DNA of 64,000 nt from Oceanimonas marisflavi (GTDB lineage: Bacteria; Pseudomonadota; Gammaproteobacteria; Enterobacterales; Aeromonadaceae), in contig NZ_QAGM01000020.1 in assembly GCF_003049725.1 (NCBI RefSeq), positions 1 through 64,000 on the forward strand. The letters are read 5' to 3'. Below the pieces are notes generated by a model. That model searched no databases and had not been told where the DNA came from. It worked only from the letters and a program-made list of their open reading frames with translations. The first letter of the stretch is position 1. The number at the start of each line of letters is the position of its first letter. Shown piece by piece: positions 8,590-17,820 of this stretch. Position numbers and translations under genes: made by a program.

Positions 8590-9656
8590 AAAACCCCCTT
8601 GCTGGACGGCAGCTCATTGCCTTCCACCCGAATGGCCTGGCGCAGGGCGCGGCCAAAGCTCTTGAACACGCTTTCCACCATGTGGTGGGTGTTGTCGCCG
8701 GTCACCTTGAGGTGAATGTTGGCGGCCAGGCTGTCGCTCAGGGAGCGGAAGAAGTGCGGCACCATTTCCACGGTGAGATCGCCGGCCTTGGGCTGCTTGA
8801 ATTCGCCTTCAAACTTCATGTAGGGGCGGCCGGAAAGGTCCAGGGTCACCGCCGCTTCGCACTCGTCCATGGGCAGCACAAAGCCAAAACGGCCAATGCC
8901 GCGCTTGTTGCCCAGGGCCTTGCGCAGGGCTTCACCCAGAGCCAGGGCGGTGTCTTCCACGGTGTGGTGATCGTCAATATGCAGATCCCCTTCCACCGCC
9001 ACCTTCAGGTGAAAACCGCCGTGGGTGGCGATTTGATCCAGCATGTGATCAAAAAAGTGCAGGCCGGTGCTGATTTGGCTGCCGCCGGTGCGGTCCAGAT
9101 CCAGCTCCACGCGAATGTCGGTTTCCTTGGTGGTGCGGGTCACCTCGGCGGTGCGGCCGCGACAGGTGAGCCTGGCCACAATTTCGTCCCAGCCCAGGTT
9201 GTTGTGGCCGTAGTGCAGGCCGGGCAGGCCCATGTTCTCGGCCAGCTGCATGTCGGTGTGGCGGTCGCCAATGACCCAGGAGTCGGTAAAGTCGATTTTG
9301 CCCTGCTGCAGGTAGTCTTTCACCAGCCCCAGGCGCGGCTTGCGGCAGGCGCAGTCATCGTGCTGAAAGTGCGGGCAGATCAGCACATCGTCAAAGCGCA
9401 CGCCCTGAGAAGTGAAAATCTGCATCATCAGGTTGTGGGGGGCGTCAAAGTCTTCCTGAGGGAAGCTGTCGGTGCCCAGGCCATCCTGGTTGGTGACCAT
9501 CACCAGCCGGTAGCCGGCGTTTTGCAGGGTCAGCAGCGCCGGAATGGCGTTGGGCAGAAACGCCAGTTTGTCGAGGCGGTCCAGCTGCTTGTCGACCGGC
9601 GGCTCTTCCACCAGGGTGCCGTCGCGGTCAATAAAAAGAATACGTTCCTTAGACAC
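8586..9656 (-). CDS. hisB: Bifunctional histidinol-phosphatase / imidazoleglycerol-phosphate dehydratase
   Basis: The 356-aa protein has the enterobacterial-type fusion. The N-terminal HAD phosphatase (about 1-165) has [12 protein letters not shown] with the nucleophilic Asp and a zinc loop [14 protein letters not shown]. The C-terminal IGP dehydratase (about 166-356) has the manganese-binding [15 protein letters not shown] and [14 protein letters not shown] motifs. It performs steps 6 and 8 of the pathway. The fusion, rather than separate genes, is typical of Enterobacterales, Vibrionales and Aeromonadales. Confidence 0.97.
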
Positions 9657-10715
9657 TTATTGCTCCTTTTGCAGTACGTTCAGTACCGCGTCCATCTCGG
9701 CACGGCTGCCGATGGTAATGCGAATGCAGTCGGCCAGTCCCGGCTTGCTTGCAAAGTCGCGCAATATGATACCGGCCCGGCTCATGCGGGCAAACATTTC
9801 GCTGCCCGGGGCAAAGCGTACCAGCAGGTAGTTGCCATTGGGGGCGAACACCTCTTTCACCTGGTCGTGCTGCTCAAGCTGGCCGGCCAGCTCGGTTTTC
9901 AGGCGGTTGATCTCGTCAACCCGCTGGCGCATCAGCACCAGGCCCTGTTCGCTCAGGGCCTGGGCGGCAATCTGGGCCACCGGATCGGGCACCGGGTAGG
10001 GGGCGATGACCTTCAGCAGCAGGCCAATCACCTCGGGGCTGGCCAGGGTAAAGCCGCAGCGAATGCCCGCCAGACCAAAGGCCTTGGACAGGGTGCGAAT
10101 GATCACCAGGCCGTCGTAGTCGTTGAGCAGCTCTGCCTGGCTGTGCTCGGGGCAAAACTCGATATAGGCCTCGTCCACCACCACCAGGGCGCGACCTTTG
10201 GCGGCGTTCAGCAGCCGCAGCAGGCCGGCTTTGTCCACCAGATCGCCGGTGGGGTTGTTGGGGGAGCACAGAAAGACAATCTTCACCTCGTCGAGGCGGG
10301 CGATAATGCCGTCAAAGTCCGGCTGGCGCGCGCCGGTGAGGGGCACTTCCACCACGTTCACGCCGTTGGTCTCGGCGCTGATGGCATACATGCCGTAGGT
10401 GGGCGGGCAGATCAGCACGCTGTCCTGCCCCGGCTCGCAAAAGGTGCGGATCAGCAGCTCAATGCCTTCGTCGCCGCCGCGGCTTACCAGCACTTGCTCC
10501 GGGCTCACGCCGGCATAGGCGGCATAGGCGTTGATCACCTGGGGCGGCTGGCATTCCGGATAGCGGTTCAGCCGCTCGCAGTTCAGGCTGAACTCGCCGC
10601 TGTCGGCCGCCTCGTTGGCGTTCAGCCACACATGGCCCTGGCCGCCAATGCGCCGGGCGGACTGGTAGGGGGTCAATTGCTGCACTTTGGCCCGGGCCAG
10701 TTGGGTAAGGCTCAT
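9657..10715 (-). CDS. hisC: Histidinol-phosphate aminotransferase
   Basis: This 352-aa PLP-dependent class I/II aminotransferase converts imidazole acetol phosphate to histidinol phosphate. Conserved features are [12 protein letters not shown] near the N-terminus, [33 protein letters not shown] and the PLP-lysine segment [16 protein letters not shown]. It overlaps hisD by 4 bases (ATGA) and directly abuts hisB. Confidence 0.97.
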   Translation of the reverse strand: MSLTQLARAKVQQLTPYQSARRIGGQGHVWLNANEAADSGEFSLNCERLNRYPECQPPQVINAYAAYAGVSPEQVLVSRGGDEGIELLIRTFCEPGQDSVLICPPTYGMYAISAETNGVNVVEVPLTGARQPDFDGIIARLDEVKIVFLCSPNNPTGDLVDKAGLLRLLNAAKGRALVVVDEAYIEFCPEHSQAELLNDYDGLVIIRTLSKAFGLAGIRCGFTLASPEVIGLLLKVIAPYPVPDPVAQIAAQALSEQGLVLMRQRVDEINRLKTELAGQLEQHDQVKEVFAPNGNYLLVRFAPGSEMFARMSRAGIILRDFASKPGLADCIRITIGSRAEMDAVLNVLQKEQ

Positions 10716-12004
10716 GCTTGTTTCTCCAGTTTCGCCAGGCGCAGGGTCACGGCGTTTTTGTGGGCATCCAGGGTTTCGGTGGCGGCCAGCAGCTCCACTG
10801 CCGGGCCAATGGCACGCAGGCCTTCGGGGCTCAGCTCCTGCACCGTATAGCGGCGCTGGTAGTCGGCCAGCCCCAGGCTGGAATAGGTGCGGGCATAGCC
10901 GTAGGTGGGCAGGGTGTGGTTGGTGCCACTGGCGTAATCGCCCACCGACTCCGGGGTCCAGGCGCCGAGAAAGACCGAGCCGGCGTTTTTCAGGCTCGGC
11001 AGCAGGGCGCGGGGGTTATCGGTCTGTACGATCAGGTGCTCGGGAGCGTAGGCATTGGAAATGCGCGCCGCCTCGGCCAGATCGGTGCAGATAAAGGTAC
11101 GACTTTCACCCAGAGCCTGGCGGGCAATGTCGGCGCGGGACAGCTCGGCCAGCTGGCGCTCAAGGGCGTCGTCCACTCGTGCCGCCAGGGCGCGGCTCGG
11201 GGTGACCAGAATCACCTGGGAGTCGGGGCCGTGCTCGGCCTGAGACAACAGATCCGAGGCGATAAAGTCGGCGTCGGCACTGTCGTCGGCGATTACCAGC
11301 ACTTCCGACGGGCCGGCGGGCATGTCGATGGCGGCGCCGTCTACATCGGAAGATACCTGCTGCTTGGCCTCGGTCACCCAGGCATTGCCCGGGCCGAAGA
11401 TCTTGTCCACTTTGGTGACGGTCTCGCTGCCATAGGCCATGGCGGCAATGGCCTGGGCGCCCCCAAGGGTATAGATGGCGTCCACGCCGCAACGTTTGGC
11501 GGTATAGATGATGGCGTCGTTGATGGGCGGCGGCGAAGCCAGCACCACCCGCTCGCAACCGGCCAGGCGGGCCGGAATGGCCAGCATCATCACGGTGGAG
11601 ACCAGGGGAGCGCTGCCGCCGGGCACATACAGACCGACTTTTTCTATCGGCTGAAAGTGCAGCTCGCAGCGCACGCCGGGGGCGGTGTCCTGCACCACCG
11701 GGGTGGGCAGCTGGGCGCGGTGAAAGGCCCCAATATTGGTGATGGCCAGCTCAATGGCGGCCTTGAGCTCATCGCTTACCCGCTCAACCGCGGCGGCGAT
11801 CTCCGCCTCGGTCAGTTCAAGGGTGTCGCGCTCGGCTCGGTCCAGAGTACGGGTCAGCTCGAGCAGGGCGGCGTCGCCCCCTTCGCGCACTTGGCTGATA
11901 ATGTCGGCCACCTGCGCCTCGCGGCCGCTCTGCGCGAGAGCGGGGCGGCGCAGGGCGGCGGCCTGCTCGGCGGCACTCAGTCGGTTCCAGTCCAGGGTGT
12001 TCAT
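10712..12004 (-). CDS. hisD: Histidinol dehydrogenase
   Basis: The 430-aa zinc enzyme carries out the final two NAD-dependent oxidations to L-histidine. [18 protein letters not shown] and [15 protein letters not shown] are the NAD-binding blocks; [12 protein letters not shown] and [10 protein letters not shown] hold the catalytic Glu and His (the EH pair). [20 protein letters not shown] is the zinc-binding signature region. It is 4 bases downstream of the hisG stop. Confidence 0.97.
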   Translation of the reverse strand: MNTLDWNRLSAAEQAAALRRPALAQSGREAQVADIISQVREGGDAALLELTRTLDRAERDTLELTEAEIAAAVERVSDELKAAIELAITNIGAFHRAQLPTPVVQDTAPGVRCELHFQPIEKVGLYVPGGSAPLVSTVMMLAIPARLAGCERVVLASPPPINDAIIYTAKRCGVDAIYTLGGAQAIAAMAYGSETVTKVDKIFGPGNAWVTEAKQQVSSDVDGAAIDMPAGPSEVLVIADDSADADFIASDLLSQAEHGPDSQVILVTPSRALAARVDDALERQLAELSRADIARQALGESRTFICTDLAEAARISNAYAPEHLIVQTDNPRALLPSLKNAGSVFLGAWTPESVGDYASGTNHTLPTYGYARTYSSLGLADYQRRYTVQELSPEGLRAIGPAVELLAATETLDAHKNAVTLRLAKLEKQA

Positions 12005-12007
12005 GGC

Positions 12008-12910
12008 TTACTCCATCATCTTCTCAATGGGCAGAACCAGAATGGATGACGCGCCCAGGGCCTTGAGGCCTTCCATGGTTTCCCAGAACATGTCTTCGCT
12101 GCTCACCATGTGAATGGCCACCTGGTTGGTCTCGCCCGCCAGCTGCATAATGGTGGGCCGCTCGGCGCCGGGCAGCAGATCGATCACCTGCTCCAGCTTG
12201 TCCTTGGGGGCGTGCAGCATGATGTATTTGCTTTCCCGCGCCTGTTGCAGGCCCTGAATGCGGGGCAGCAGTTTGTCCACAATTTGCTGCTTGCCGGCGG
12301 GCAGGGCGTTGCCGCTCTGGATCAGCACCGCCTTGGAGCGGAAGATGACGTCGGCTTCCACCAGGCCGTTGGCTTCCAGGGTGGCGCCGGTCGACACCAG
12401 ATCGCAGATGGCGTCGGCCACGCCGGCGCGGGGCGCCACTTCCACCGAGCCGTTCAGCATCACGCTCTTGAACTTCACGCCCTGCTGGTCCATATAGCGC
12501 TTCAGCAGCCAGGGGTAGGAGGTGGCAATGCGCTTGCCTTCCAGGCTTTTAGGGCCCTGGTAGTCAAAGTCGTCGGCAACTGCCAGTGACAGCCGGCAGC
12601 CGCCAAAGTCGAGGCGCTTGAGCTCGGTGTAGTCGGCAGATTCACCGGTGGCCTGGCGCTCCATCAGGGTCTCTTCCAGCACGTTTTCACCCACCACGCC
12701 CAGATCCACCACGCCGTCCATCACCAGGCCGGGAATGTCGTCGTCCCGCACCAGCAACAGATCGATGGGCATGTTTTCGGCGTGGGCGATCAGTCGCTGC
12801 TCACGCAGATTGAGCTTGACGCCGCAGCCCTTGAGCAGCTTCTGGCATTCCTTGCTCAGGCGACCGGATTTCTGAATCGCAATACGAAGACGGGTTTTAT
12901 CCAAAGTCAT
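12008..12910 (-). CDS. hisG: ATP phosphoribosyltransferase, long form
   Basis: The 300-aa enzyme commits ATP and PRPP to histidine synthesis; its C-terminal ACT-like domain (about 225-300) allows feedback inhibition by histidine. The N-terminus [19 protein letters not shown] matches the long HisG form. The open frame extends to 13015 through the attenuator, but the ATG at 12910 with AGGAACACC upstream gives the family length. It is the first structural gene of the operon, after the leader peptide and attenuator. Confidence 0.97.
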   Translation of the reverse strand: MTLDKTRLRIAIQKSGRLSKECQKLLKGCGVKLNLREQRLIAHAENMPIDLLLVRDDDIPGLVMDGVVDLGVVGENVLEETLMERQATGESADYTELKRLDFGGCRLSLAVADDFDYQGPKSLEGKRIATSYPWLLKRYMDQQGVKFKSVMLNGSVEVAPRAGVADAICDLVSTGATLEANGLVEADVIFRSKAVLIQSGNALPAGKQQIVDKLLPRIQGLQQARESKYIMLHAPKDKLEQVIDLLPGAERPTIMQLAGETNQVAIHMVSSEDMFWETMEGLKALGASSILVLPIEKMME

Positions 12911-12945
12911 GATCGGTGTTCCTTGTTGCTGATTTGAGTCCTGAA

Positions 12946-12982
12946 ACGAAAAACCCCCGAAAGCCAAGCTTCCGGGGGTCGA
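12946..12982 (-). terminator. his operon attenuator terminator
   Basis: On the minus strand ACCCCCGGAAGC pairs with GCTTTCGGGGGT and is followed directly by TTTTCGTTT. It lies between the His-rich leader peptide (13044-13091) and hisG (12910), the classical position of a ribosome-controlled attenuator. Confidence 0.9.
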
Positions 12983-13043
12983 TAATTCTGTCCTGCTGGA
13001 AGCCGCCAAGCGCAAGGTCTTCCAGAAAAAGCATTCTGAAAGA

Positions 13044-13091
13044 CTAGTGTGGATGATGATGGTGATGCTTGGCGGTGTGCAGGAAGTTCAT
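13044..13091 (-). CDS. hisL: his operon leader peptide
   Basis: The 15-codon open frame reads [15 protein letters not shown] and then stops. Seven of 15 residues are His, five in a row. It is 134 bases upstream of hisG and is followed by a strong attenuator hairpin. Ribosome stalling at the His run when charged tRNA-His is scarce would favour an antiterminator and so transcription of hisGDCBHAF(IE). This is a direct reading of the sequence combined with the established his attenuation mechanism. A strong ribosome site is not obvious. Confidence 0.92.
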   Translation of the reverse strand: MNFLHTAKHHHHHPH

Positions 13092-13429
13092 GATGCTGTA
13101 TTCGGCTCGTTCAATTCGTTGAAAACGGATTCACCTTAACAACTCGCGCCGGTTTTGCCAACCCCGTAATCGGAGAAACTTGACGGGGGACGACGGTGGT
13201 CTTATGGCGGGCAGGGGCGGAGCGACAGAATTTTGGAGACATGCGCTGCATTATTGTTATTTATAGTGATTTTACTCTGCCCTGGTGGATGCTTATAGCG
13301 TTTAATATTGAAAATGTTGAATTTGATCCCAGCGGCGCCGGCCCTCATTGAGTGTTCCCATGAATGGATGCGGGGCTGAGTGGTTTGGGGCTTGTTGTCC
13401 CGGGGAGGCTCGGGACGGTGCTGTTCAGC
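13092..13429. other. Gene-free stretch upstream of the his operon
   Basis: No coding frame or clear hairpin was found in these roughly 340 bases. The his promoter must lie here, reading leftwards, but I could not pick a convincing -35/-10 pair. The segment around 13245-13325 is distinctly AT-rich. Confidence 0.4.
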
Positions 13430-13633
13430 TCAGTCTTTGTTTTGCTCTTCAAAGTCCTTGATCTGCTGTTCGGCTTCATCCTTGCTGATGCCGTAGGTTT
13501 CCTGGATCTTGCCTGCCAGCTCCTGGCGTTTTCCGGCGATCACGTCAAGGTGATCATCGGTCAGCTTGCCCCATTGCGCCTTGATCTTGCCCTTGAACTG
13601 CTTCCAGTTGCCTTCCACGATATCCCAGTTCAT
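13430..13633 (-). CDS. CsbD-family stress protein
   Basis: The 67-aa protein is a typical YjbJ/CsbD protein: NWDIVEGNWKQFKGKIKAQW followed by LTDDHLDVIAGKRQELAGKI and a helical acidic/basic C-terminus. Members accumulate on general stress, but their molecular role is unknown. CAGGAG lies 6 bases before the ATG. It is divergent from the rest of the stress cluster, which begins at 14043 on the plus strand. Confidence 0.9.
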   Translation of the reverse strand: MNWDIVEGNWKQFKGKIKAQWGKLTDDHLDVIAGKRQELAGKIQETYGISKDEAEQQIKDFEEQNKD

Positions 13634-14042
13634 ATGTAACTCCTGTGTCTAGGGCCGAGGCCGTCGTCATGCCGGTTCATGTCAGCCTCCAGTGACGGTG
13701 CTGCCGGTCGTCTTTCTGATGCAAAGACCCATGTTAGTCACGGCGACCTCCCATGGATGGCATCCGATATCGGGTTCAGGTTATCCATTCGGGCGGTCCC
13801 CGTCTGTACTTTGACGCACATAACCCCGGAACAGGTCGGGGCGGTCCGTGTGCGTTAACGAACAGACGATGTTTTCCGTGAGAGTAAAGTGGGAGTCAGG
13901 TGATGATGACCGAGTGCCATGCTGGCAGTTCTGTTATCGGTATCACCCGAACGGCGTGGCAGGCAATGTCCGTCGCTGCGCCCGCAAACGGGGTTCGGCA
14001 TCTGCCGACATCCTTGTTGGTCACCTGTCGGGAGGCATCGCT
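13634..14042. other. Gene-free divergent intergenic region
   Basis: Separates csbD from the plus-strand cluster. It contains a structured segment near 13810-13858 (TTGACGCACA...TGTGCGTTAA enclosing CCCC...GGGG). An open frame running from 13848 into the DUF3309 gene lacks a convincing ribosome site, and its first 65 codons resemble no protein I know. Confidence 0.4.
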
Positions 14043-14195
14043 ATGGGTACCATTCTGTTAATTCTGCTGGTCTTGCTGTTGATCGGCGCTATTCCAACCT
14101 GGCCTTACAGCCGTAATTGGGGCTTCGCTCCGAGCGGGGTACTGGGGGTTGTGCTGGTTATTGTGGTGGTGTTGCTGTTGCTGGGGCGGATCTGA
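14043..14195 (+). CDS. DUF3309-type small membrane protein
   Basis: The 50-aa protein has two hydrophobic segments: TILLILLVLLLIGAIPTWPY and GVLGVVLVIVVVLLLLGRI, separated by SRNWGFAPS. The P-x-W-x-x-S-x-x-W-G-x-x-PSG centre is the hallmark of DUF3309. GGGAGG lies 7 bases before the ATG at 14043, which fixes the start within a longer frame. Members are often found with CsbD and BON proteins in stress-related loci; function unknown. Confidence 0.85.
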   Translation: MGTILLILLVLLLIGAIPTWPYSRNWGFAPSGVLGVVLVIVVVLLLLGRI

Positions 14196-14273
14196 CCGCA
14201 AGCACTACGACACTGTGGAAGCCATCGTTATGGCTCGTGACGGTGGGGGATGTTATGTGAAGGAGTAATGATT

Positions 14274-14834
14274 ATGTACAGCCTACAACGCAATGTGTTC
14301 GCGCTCATCCTGGCGGCGGCTTTCTTCGTCCTGCCGGCGGTGAATAATCAGGCCGTCGCGGCCACTGCGGAAGATCTGGACAGGGATTCCCGTCAGGCGC
14401 TGCAGACCCTGTATCGCACCGAACCTATCGCCGAGAGCTTTTCGCACACGGCCAAGGGGGTACTGGTATTCCCGAATATGGTGAAGGCGGGGCTGGTGTT
14501 TGGCGGCAGCTATGGTGAAGGCGTGCTGATAAAAGGTGACTCGACCGTCGATTATTACAACTCGGTTTCGGGATCCTGGGGGCTGCAAATCGGTGCCCAG
14601 ACCTATGGCTATGCAGTGTTTCTGATGACAGAGGAGGCAGTGAGCTATGTTGAAGATACCCAAGGCTGGGAGCTGGGTGTCGGTCCCACCGTGGTGGTGG
14701 TGGACGAAGGGGTCGCAAAAAACCTGTCGACCTCGTCCCTGCAACATGATGCCTATGCGTTTATTTTCAGCCAGCAGGGGCTGATGGCGGGACTCAGCAT
14801 AGAAGGCACCAAGATTTCTCGTATCAATCGGTAG
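14274..14834 (+). CDS. SYLF-domain (YSC84-type) periplasmic lipid-binding protein
   Basis: This 186-aa protein has a signal peptide (MYSLQRNVFALILAAAFFVL, cleavage near AVA-AT). The SYLF domain follows: SRQALQTLYRTEPIAESF, GVLVFPNMVKAGLVFGGSYG, SWGLQIGAQTYGYAVFLMT and GVGPTVVVVDEGVAKNLS. SYLF domains bind phosphoinositides in eukaryotes; the bacterial role is unclear, perhaps in envelope stress. ATG codons occur at 14250, 14268 and 14274; 14274 is chosen because AAGGAG at 14260-14265 then has an 8-base spacing. Confidence 0.85.
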   Translation: MYSLQRNVFALILAAAFFVLPAVNNQAVAATAEDLDRDSRQALQTLYRTEPIAESFSHTAKGVLVFPNMVKAGLVFGGSYGEGVLIKGDSTVDYYNSVSGSWGLQIGAQTYGYAVFLMTEEAVSYVEDTQGWELGVGPTVVVVDEGVAKNLSTSSLQHDAYAFIFSQQGLMAGLSIEGTKISRINR

Positions 14835-14899
14835 ACTGGCCCTGATGGTAGCTTTTATACCAACAGGCTATACCGGATTTATCTCACAGGAGAGTCCTC

Positions 14900-15088
14900 A
14901 TGCCGCTTATTAACCTGGTTATCGTGCTGATTGTGGTGGGGGTTCTGCTTTGGCTGGTTAACGCTTACATTCCAATGGATCGCAAGATCAAAAATATCCT
15001 TAATATCGTTGTCGTTATTGCCGTGGTCATCTGGCTGTTGCAGGCGTTCGGCGTTCTGGGCGCCCTGGACGGCATACGTGTCGGCTGA
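14900..15088 (+). CDS. Thivi_2564-type small membrane protein
   Basis: The 62-aa protein has two membrane helices (LINLVIVLIVVGVLLWLVNA and ILNIVVVIAVVIWLLQAFGV) joined by a short basic loop, YIPMDRKIK. This matches the small Thivi_2564-like membrane family by overall pattern. CAGGAG lies 9 bases upstream of the ATG. Function unknown; its place in the cluster suggests an envelope-stress role. Confidence 0.75.
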   Translation: MPLINLVIVLIVVGVLLWLVNAYIPMDRKIKNILNIVVVIAVVIWLLQAFGVLGALDGIRVG

Positions 15089-15311
15089 GGCGATCGAATA
15101 GTAAAATTCACATGCGCCCTTGGGGTCACCAGGCCCTGGGGGCATTTTCCTCGTCCCTGGTCTGCCAGCCCATCCTTTACATTCATCAGATGCAGTTTAG
15201 CAAGTATTTCCCGTTATGCGCGACAACGTACCGACGCCGTACCGATTCTCTGTCATTGTTACCTTGTAGCCAGCCCGCAATATCGCGGACGGTCAACACC
15301 CCGAGGTTATT

Positions 15312-15512
15312 ATGGACAAGTCACACAAACCCAATCAGCCCAACCAACCCGAGCAGCCCGGCAAAAAAACGGCTCCCCAGGATCCCCAGCAACAGCGCAA
15401 ACTGGGCGAAGAACAACAAGAACCCCGTAAAGCGCAGGGTCAGCAAGAGCCGCAAGCGCAGGCACAGGGCCAGCAAGAGCCCAAGCAGCAACGCCCTGAA
15501 GCCAAGAAATAG
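15312..15512 (+). CDS. Low-complexity Q/P/K-rich protein, 66 aa
   Basis: The sequence is almost entirely Gln, Pro, Lys, Glu and Ala and contains the repeated unit AQGQQEP twice. It has no hydrophobic core, signal peptide or Cys, so it is probably intrinsically disordered. GAGG 7 bases before the ATG supports translation. It sits between the Thivi_2564-like and BON genes on the same strand. Disordered hydrophilic peptides of this kind can be desiccation or osmotic protectants, but that is speculation. Confidence 0.55.
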   Translation: MDKSHKPNQPNQPEQPGKKTAPQDPQQQRKLGEEQQEPRKAQGQQEPQAQAQGQQEPKQQRPEAKK

Positions 15513-15678
15513 AAGCCGATAAATAGGTCTCAGGGCGGTACCAGTCCATGGACGGACCGGATGATAACGCCCTGCGATCGCCAACCCCGGCCATGCCGCC
15601 TCGGCGGCGTGGCCGGATCCGGTAGCGGAACACAGGCTTTCGTCAGGCTTTCGTATTGGTTTATTCCGGAGAAAGGCC

Positions 15679-16527
15679 ATGCATATTTTCCATATGCAGT
15701 ATCAACAGTTGAAATTAATGATGGCACTGGGCGGGCTACTGCTGCTCGCCGTTTTCAGTGCCTCGCTCGGCGCACAAACCCAGACCCGGCCCTATGAAAT
15801 GTCCGATATCAGGATGGAAACCCAGATTTGGACCACCTATATCCTGAGCCCCTATTTACGGGCCAACGATCTGCAGGTAACGGTGCAAGACGGCGAGGCC
15901 ACCCTCACCGGCGTGGTGGACGAGGCCGTCAATAAAGAGCTGGCCGAGCAAATTGCCTTGGGGGTGAAGGGGATCACCTCCGTCAACAACGATATCCAGG
16001 TGAAGGCGGGTTATGCGCCGCTGGCGCCGACCGGCGCGCGCAGTTATGGCGAGCGGGTCGATGATGTCTCCATGACCGCGGCGGTCAAGTCTAAGCTGTT
16101 GTGGAGTAAGCATGCCGACGGCCTGGCAGCGGAAGTGACAACCGAAAGAGGCAAGGTCACACTGAAGGGAGCGGCCGGCAGCGCCGAAGCCAGGGAATTC
16201 GCCGGCCGACAGGCCGCGAGCACACGCGGCGTAGTGGGCGTGAACAACCAGCTGCGGATAGATCCGAATATCACCAAAAACGAACCCAAAGAGGCAGAAA
16301 AAGGAGCCGGACACGGGATGTCCGACAGCTGGATCACCATGAAGGTGAAGGCGACCTTTATGTATTCCAGCAATGTCAGCAGCTCCGATATAGCGGTTAC
16401 CACGGAAGACGGCGTGGTCCATCTTAGTGGCAAGGTACACAGTGGCGCGGAACGGGCGCTGGCCATCGAACATGCCCAGAATATACGTGGGGTCAAGAGT
16501 GTCGAGGCCAAGGCGCTCACTTTTTAA
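15679..16527 (+). CDS. Periplasmic protein with three BON domains (OsmY-like)
   Basis: The 282-aa protein has an N-terminal hydrophobic signal (about residues 12-31, ending near SLGAQ). Three tandem BON domains follow, roughly 42-110, 122-192 and 210-281, each with the pattern of V/T-x-x-G-x-V-x-L-x-G and a final G-V-x-x-V-x-N (for example VQDGEATLTGVVDE and TTEDGVVHLSGKVH). BON domains bind phospholipid membranes, and OsmY-type proteins protect the envelope in osmotic stress. CCGGAGAAAGG lies just before the ATG. Confidence 0.9.
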   Translation: MHIFHMQYQQLKLMMALGGLLLLAVFSASLGAQTQTRPYEMSDIRMETQIWTTYILSPYLRANDLQVTVQDGEATLTGVVDEAVNKELAEQIALGVKGITSVNNDIQVKAGYAPLAPTGARSYGERVDDVSMTAAVKSKLLWSKHADGLAAEVTTERGKVTLKGAAGSAEAREFAGRQAASTRGVVGVNNQLRIDPNITKNEPKEAEKGAGHGMSDSWITMKVKATFMYSSNVSSSDIAVTTEDGVVHLSGKVHSGAERALAIEHAQNIRGVKSVEAKALTF

Positions 16528-16586
16528 CCCCATGACGCGCTAGTCGGGGGGCCGTCGTGCAATCCGGTTCGGGGCACGGCGGTTTT

Positions 16587-17309
16587 TTATGAGCTGGTCG
16601 GCGACATGGCCAGCAGACGGTCGGTTTCCTTCTTGACCACGGCATAGCATTCGCAACTGAGTTGTTCCAGCTTGGTGCGGTCCAGTACCGTGATATGGCC
16701 GCGCTGGTATTGGATGACGCCGAGCTGTTGCAGCTTGCCGGCGGCGAGGGTGACCCCTTCCCGCCGTACCCCCAGCATGTTGGCTATCAGCTCCTGGGTC
16801 ATGGTCAGGCGGTTATCCGGCAACCGGTCCAGGGACAGTAGCAGCCAGCGGCATAGTTGCTGATCGACCGAATGATGGCGGTTGCATACTGCCGTCTGGG
16901 CCATCTGGGTGATCAGTGCCTGGGTGTAGCGCAGCATCAGCAACCGCATGGTCGCATCACGATTGAATTCTTCCTTGAGCCGCACGCTGGCCAGCCGGTA
17001 GGCGTGGCCGGCGCTTTGCACCAGTGCCCGGCTGGGAGTGCTTTCGCCCCCCATAAAGACGGCAATACCAATGATTCCCTCGTTACCAACCACCGAAATC
17101 TCTGCCGATGCGCCGTCCTGCATTACATAGAGCAGCGAAATGATGGCATCGGTGGGAAAGTAGACGTAACGTAGTTGACTTCCTGATTCATACAAGACCT
17201 TTCCCAATGGCAGCGACACCAACTCGAGAAAGGGAAACAGGCGTTCCTTGACTTCGTCGGGTAAGGCGGACAGCAGATGATTCTGCGCAGGGGTGGGGGA
17301 GTTGGACAT
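16587..17309 (-). CDS. Crp/Fnr-family transcriptional regulator
   Basis: The 240-aa protein has an N-terminal cyclic-nucleotide-binding-like domain (about 20-140) and a C-terminal winged helix (about 150-225) with LTMTQELIANMLGVRREGVT as the helix-turn-helix. There is no N-terminal Cys cluster, so it is not an oxygen-sensing FNR. The open frame starts at 17336, but GGAGG six bases before the ATG at 17309 supports the shorter protein. It is convergent with the BON gene; its position suggests, but does not prove, control of the stress cluster. Confidence 0.85.
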   Translation of the reverse strand: MSNSPTPAQNHLLSALPDEVKERLFPFLELVSLPLGKVLYESGSQLRYVYFPTDAIISLLYVMQDGASAEISVVGNEGIIGIAVFMGGESTPSRALVQSAGHAYRLASVRLKEEFNRDATMRLLMLRYTQALITQMAQTAVCNRHHSVDQQLCRWLLLSLDRLPDNRLTMTQELIANMLGVRREGVTLAAGKLQQLGVIQYQRGHITVLDRTKLEQLSCECYAVVKKETDRLLAMSPTSS

Positions 17310-17604
17310 TTCAGCCTCCATGAGATCGGCAGTCATTGACTATTCGCTCATAGATGAAGATAGCGCAACCTCGCTTGGCGAGCAGGTGAATACTTTTTAC
17401 TCGAATGAATCTATTCGAAAATAGACTGCCCATCCGCTGCTCCGCTGCGCCTTGGCATTCATGCCTGGATTGGGGATTGGCTATGAAACCCCGTATCTTG
17501 CCCGCAAACTCAACTGCCATGTGGCAGATTGCTGATATTGCAGATTAAATGAATAAATATTCAGTTAGCGCCGGTGTAATATGCTTTTTAGACGCAAGGG
17601 AGGA

Positions 17605-17652
17605 ATGAAGATGCCGCAGCGGTCCATGGTGCTTTACAGCGGGATTGACTAA
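17605..17652 (+). CDS. Possible 15-codon leader ORF before the porin
   Basis: MKMPQRSMVLYSGID and stop. GGAGG at 17599-17603 serves the second ATG (17611) best, giving a 13-residue peptide. It is 170 bases upstream of the porin. With the structured RNA that follows it could be a regulatory leader, or chance. Confidence 0.3.
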   Translation: MKMPQRSMVLYSGID

Positions 17653-17731
17653 GGTTAACAGGCAAGCTGTTGTTTGAAAAACAACCGATCCAGGGAGGGA
17701 GGTTAACCACTAAAGGAAGAATCACTCTGCT

Positions 17732-17805
17732 GCCTGTTACCAGCGGCTTCATTCCTTCCGGCGGGTCTTTCCTCGCCGTGATGAAGCCGGTATTCGGTGC
17801 CAGGC
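17732..17805 (+). promoter_or_regulatory. Long structured hairpin in the porin 5' leader
   Basis: Nested complementary blocks: GCCTG (17732) with CAGGC (17801), TACC (17738) with GGTA (17789), GGCTTCAT (17745) with ATGAAGCC (17781), and an inner CGGCG/CGCCG. The structure ends 2 bases before the AAAAGGAG ribosome site of the porin. It could control translation, message stability or sRNA access. No T-run follows, so it is not a terminator. No other gene is visible between 17310 and 17820. Confidence 0.55.
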
Positions 17806-17820
17806 AAAAGGAGAATCATC

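Noticed and set aside
8682-10850. 722-codon plus-strand open frame opposite hisB and hisC
   Set aside because: It is the antisense shadow of GC-rich coding genes. Its composition (His/Gly/Val/Gln-rich) has no family look, and the minus strand carries unmistakable HisB and HisC.
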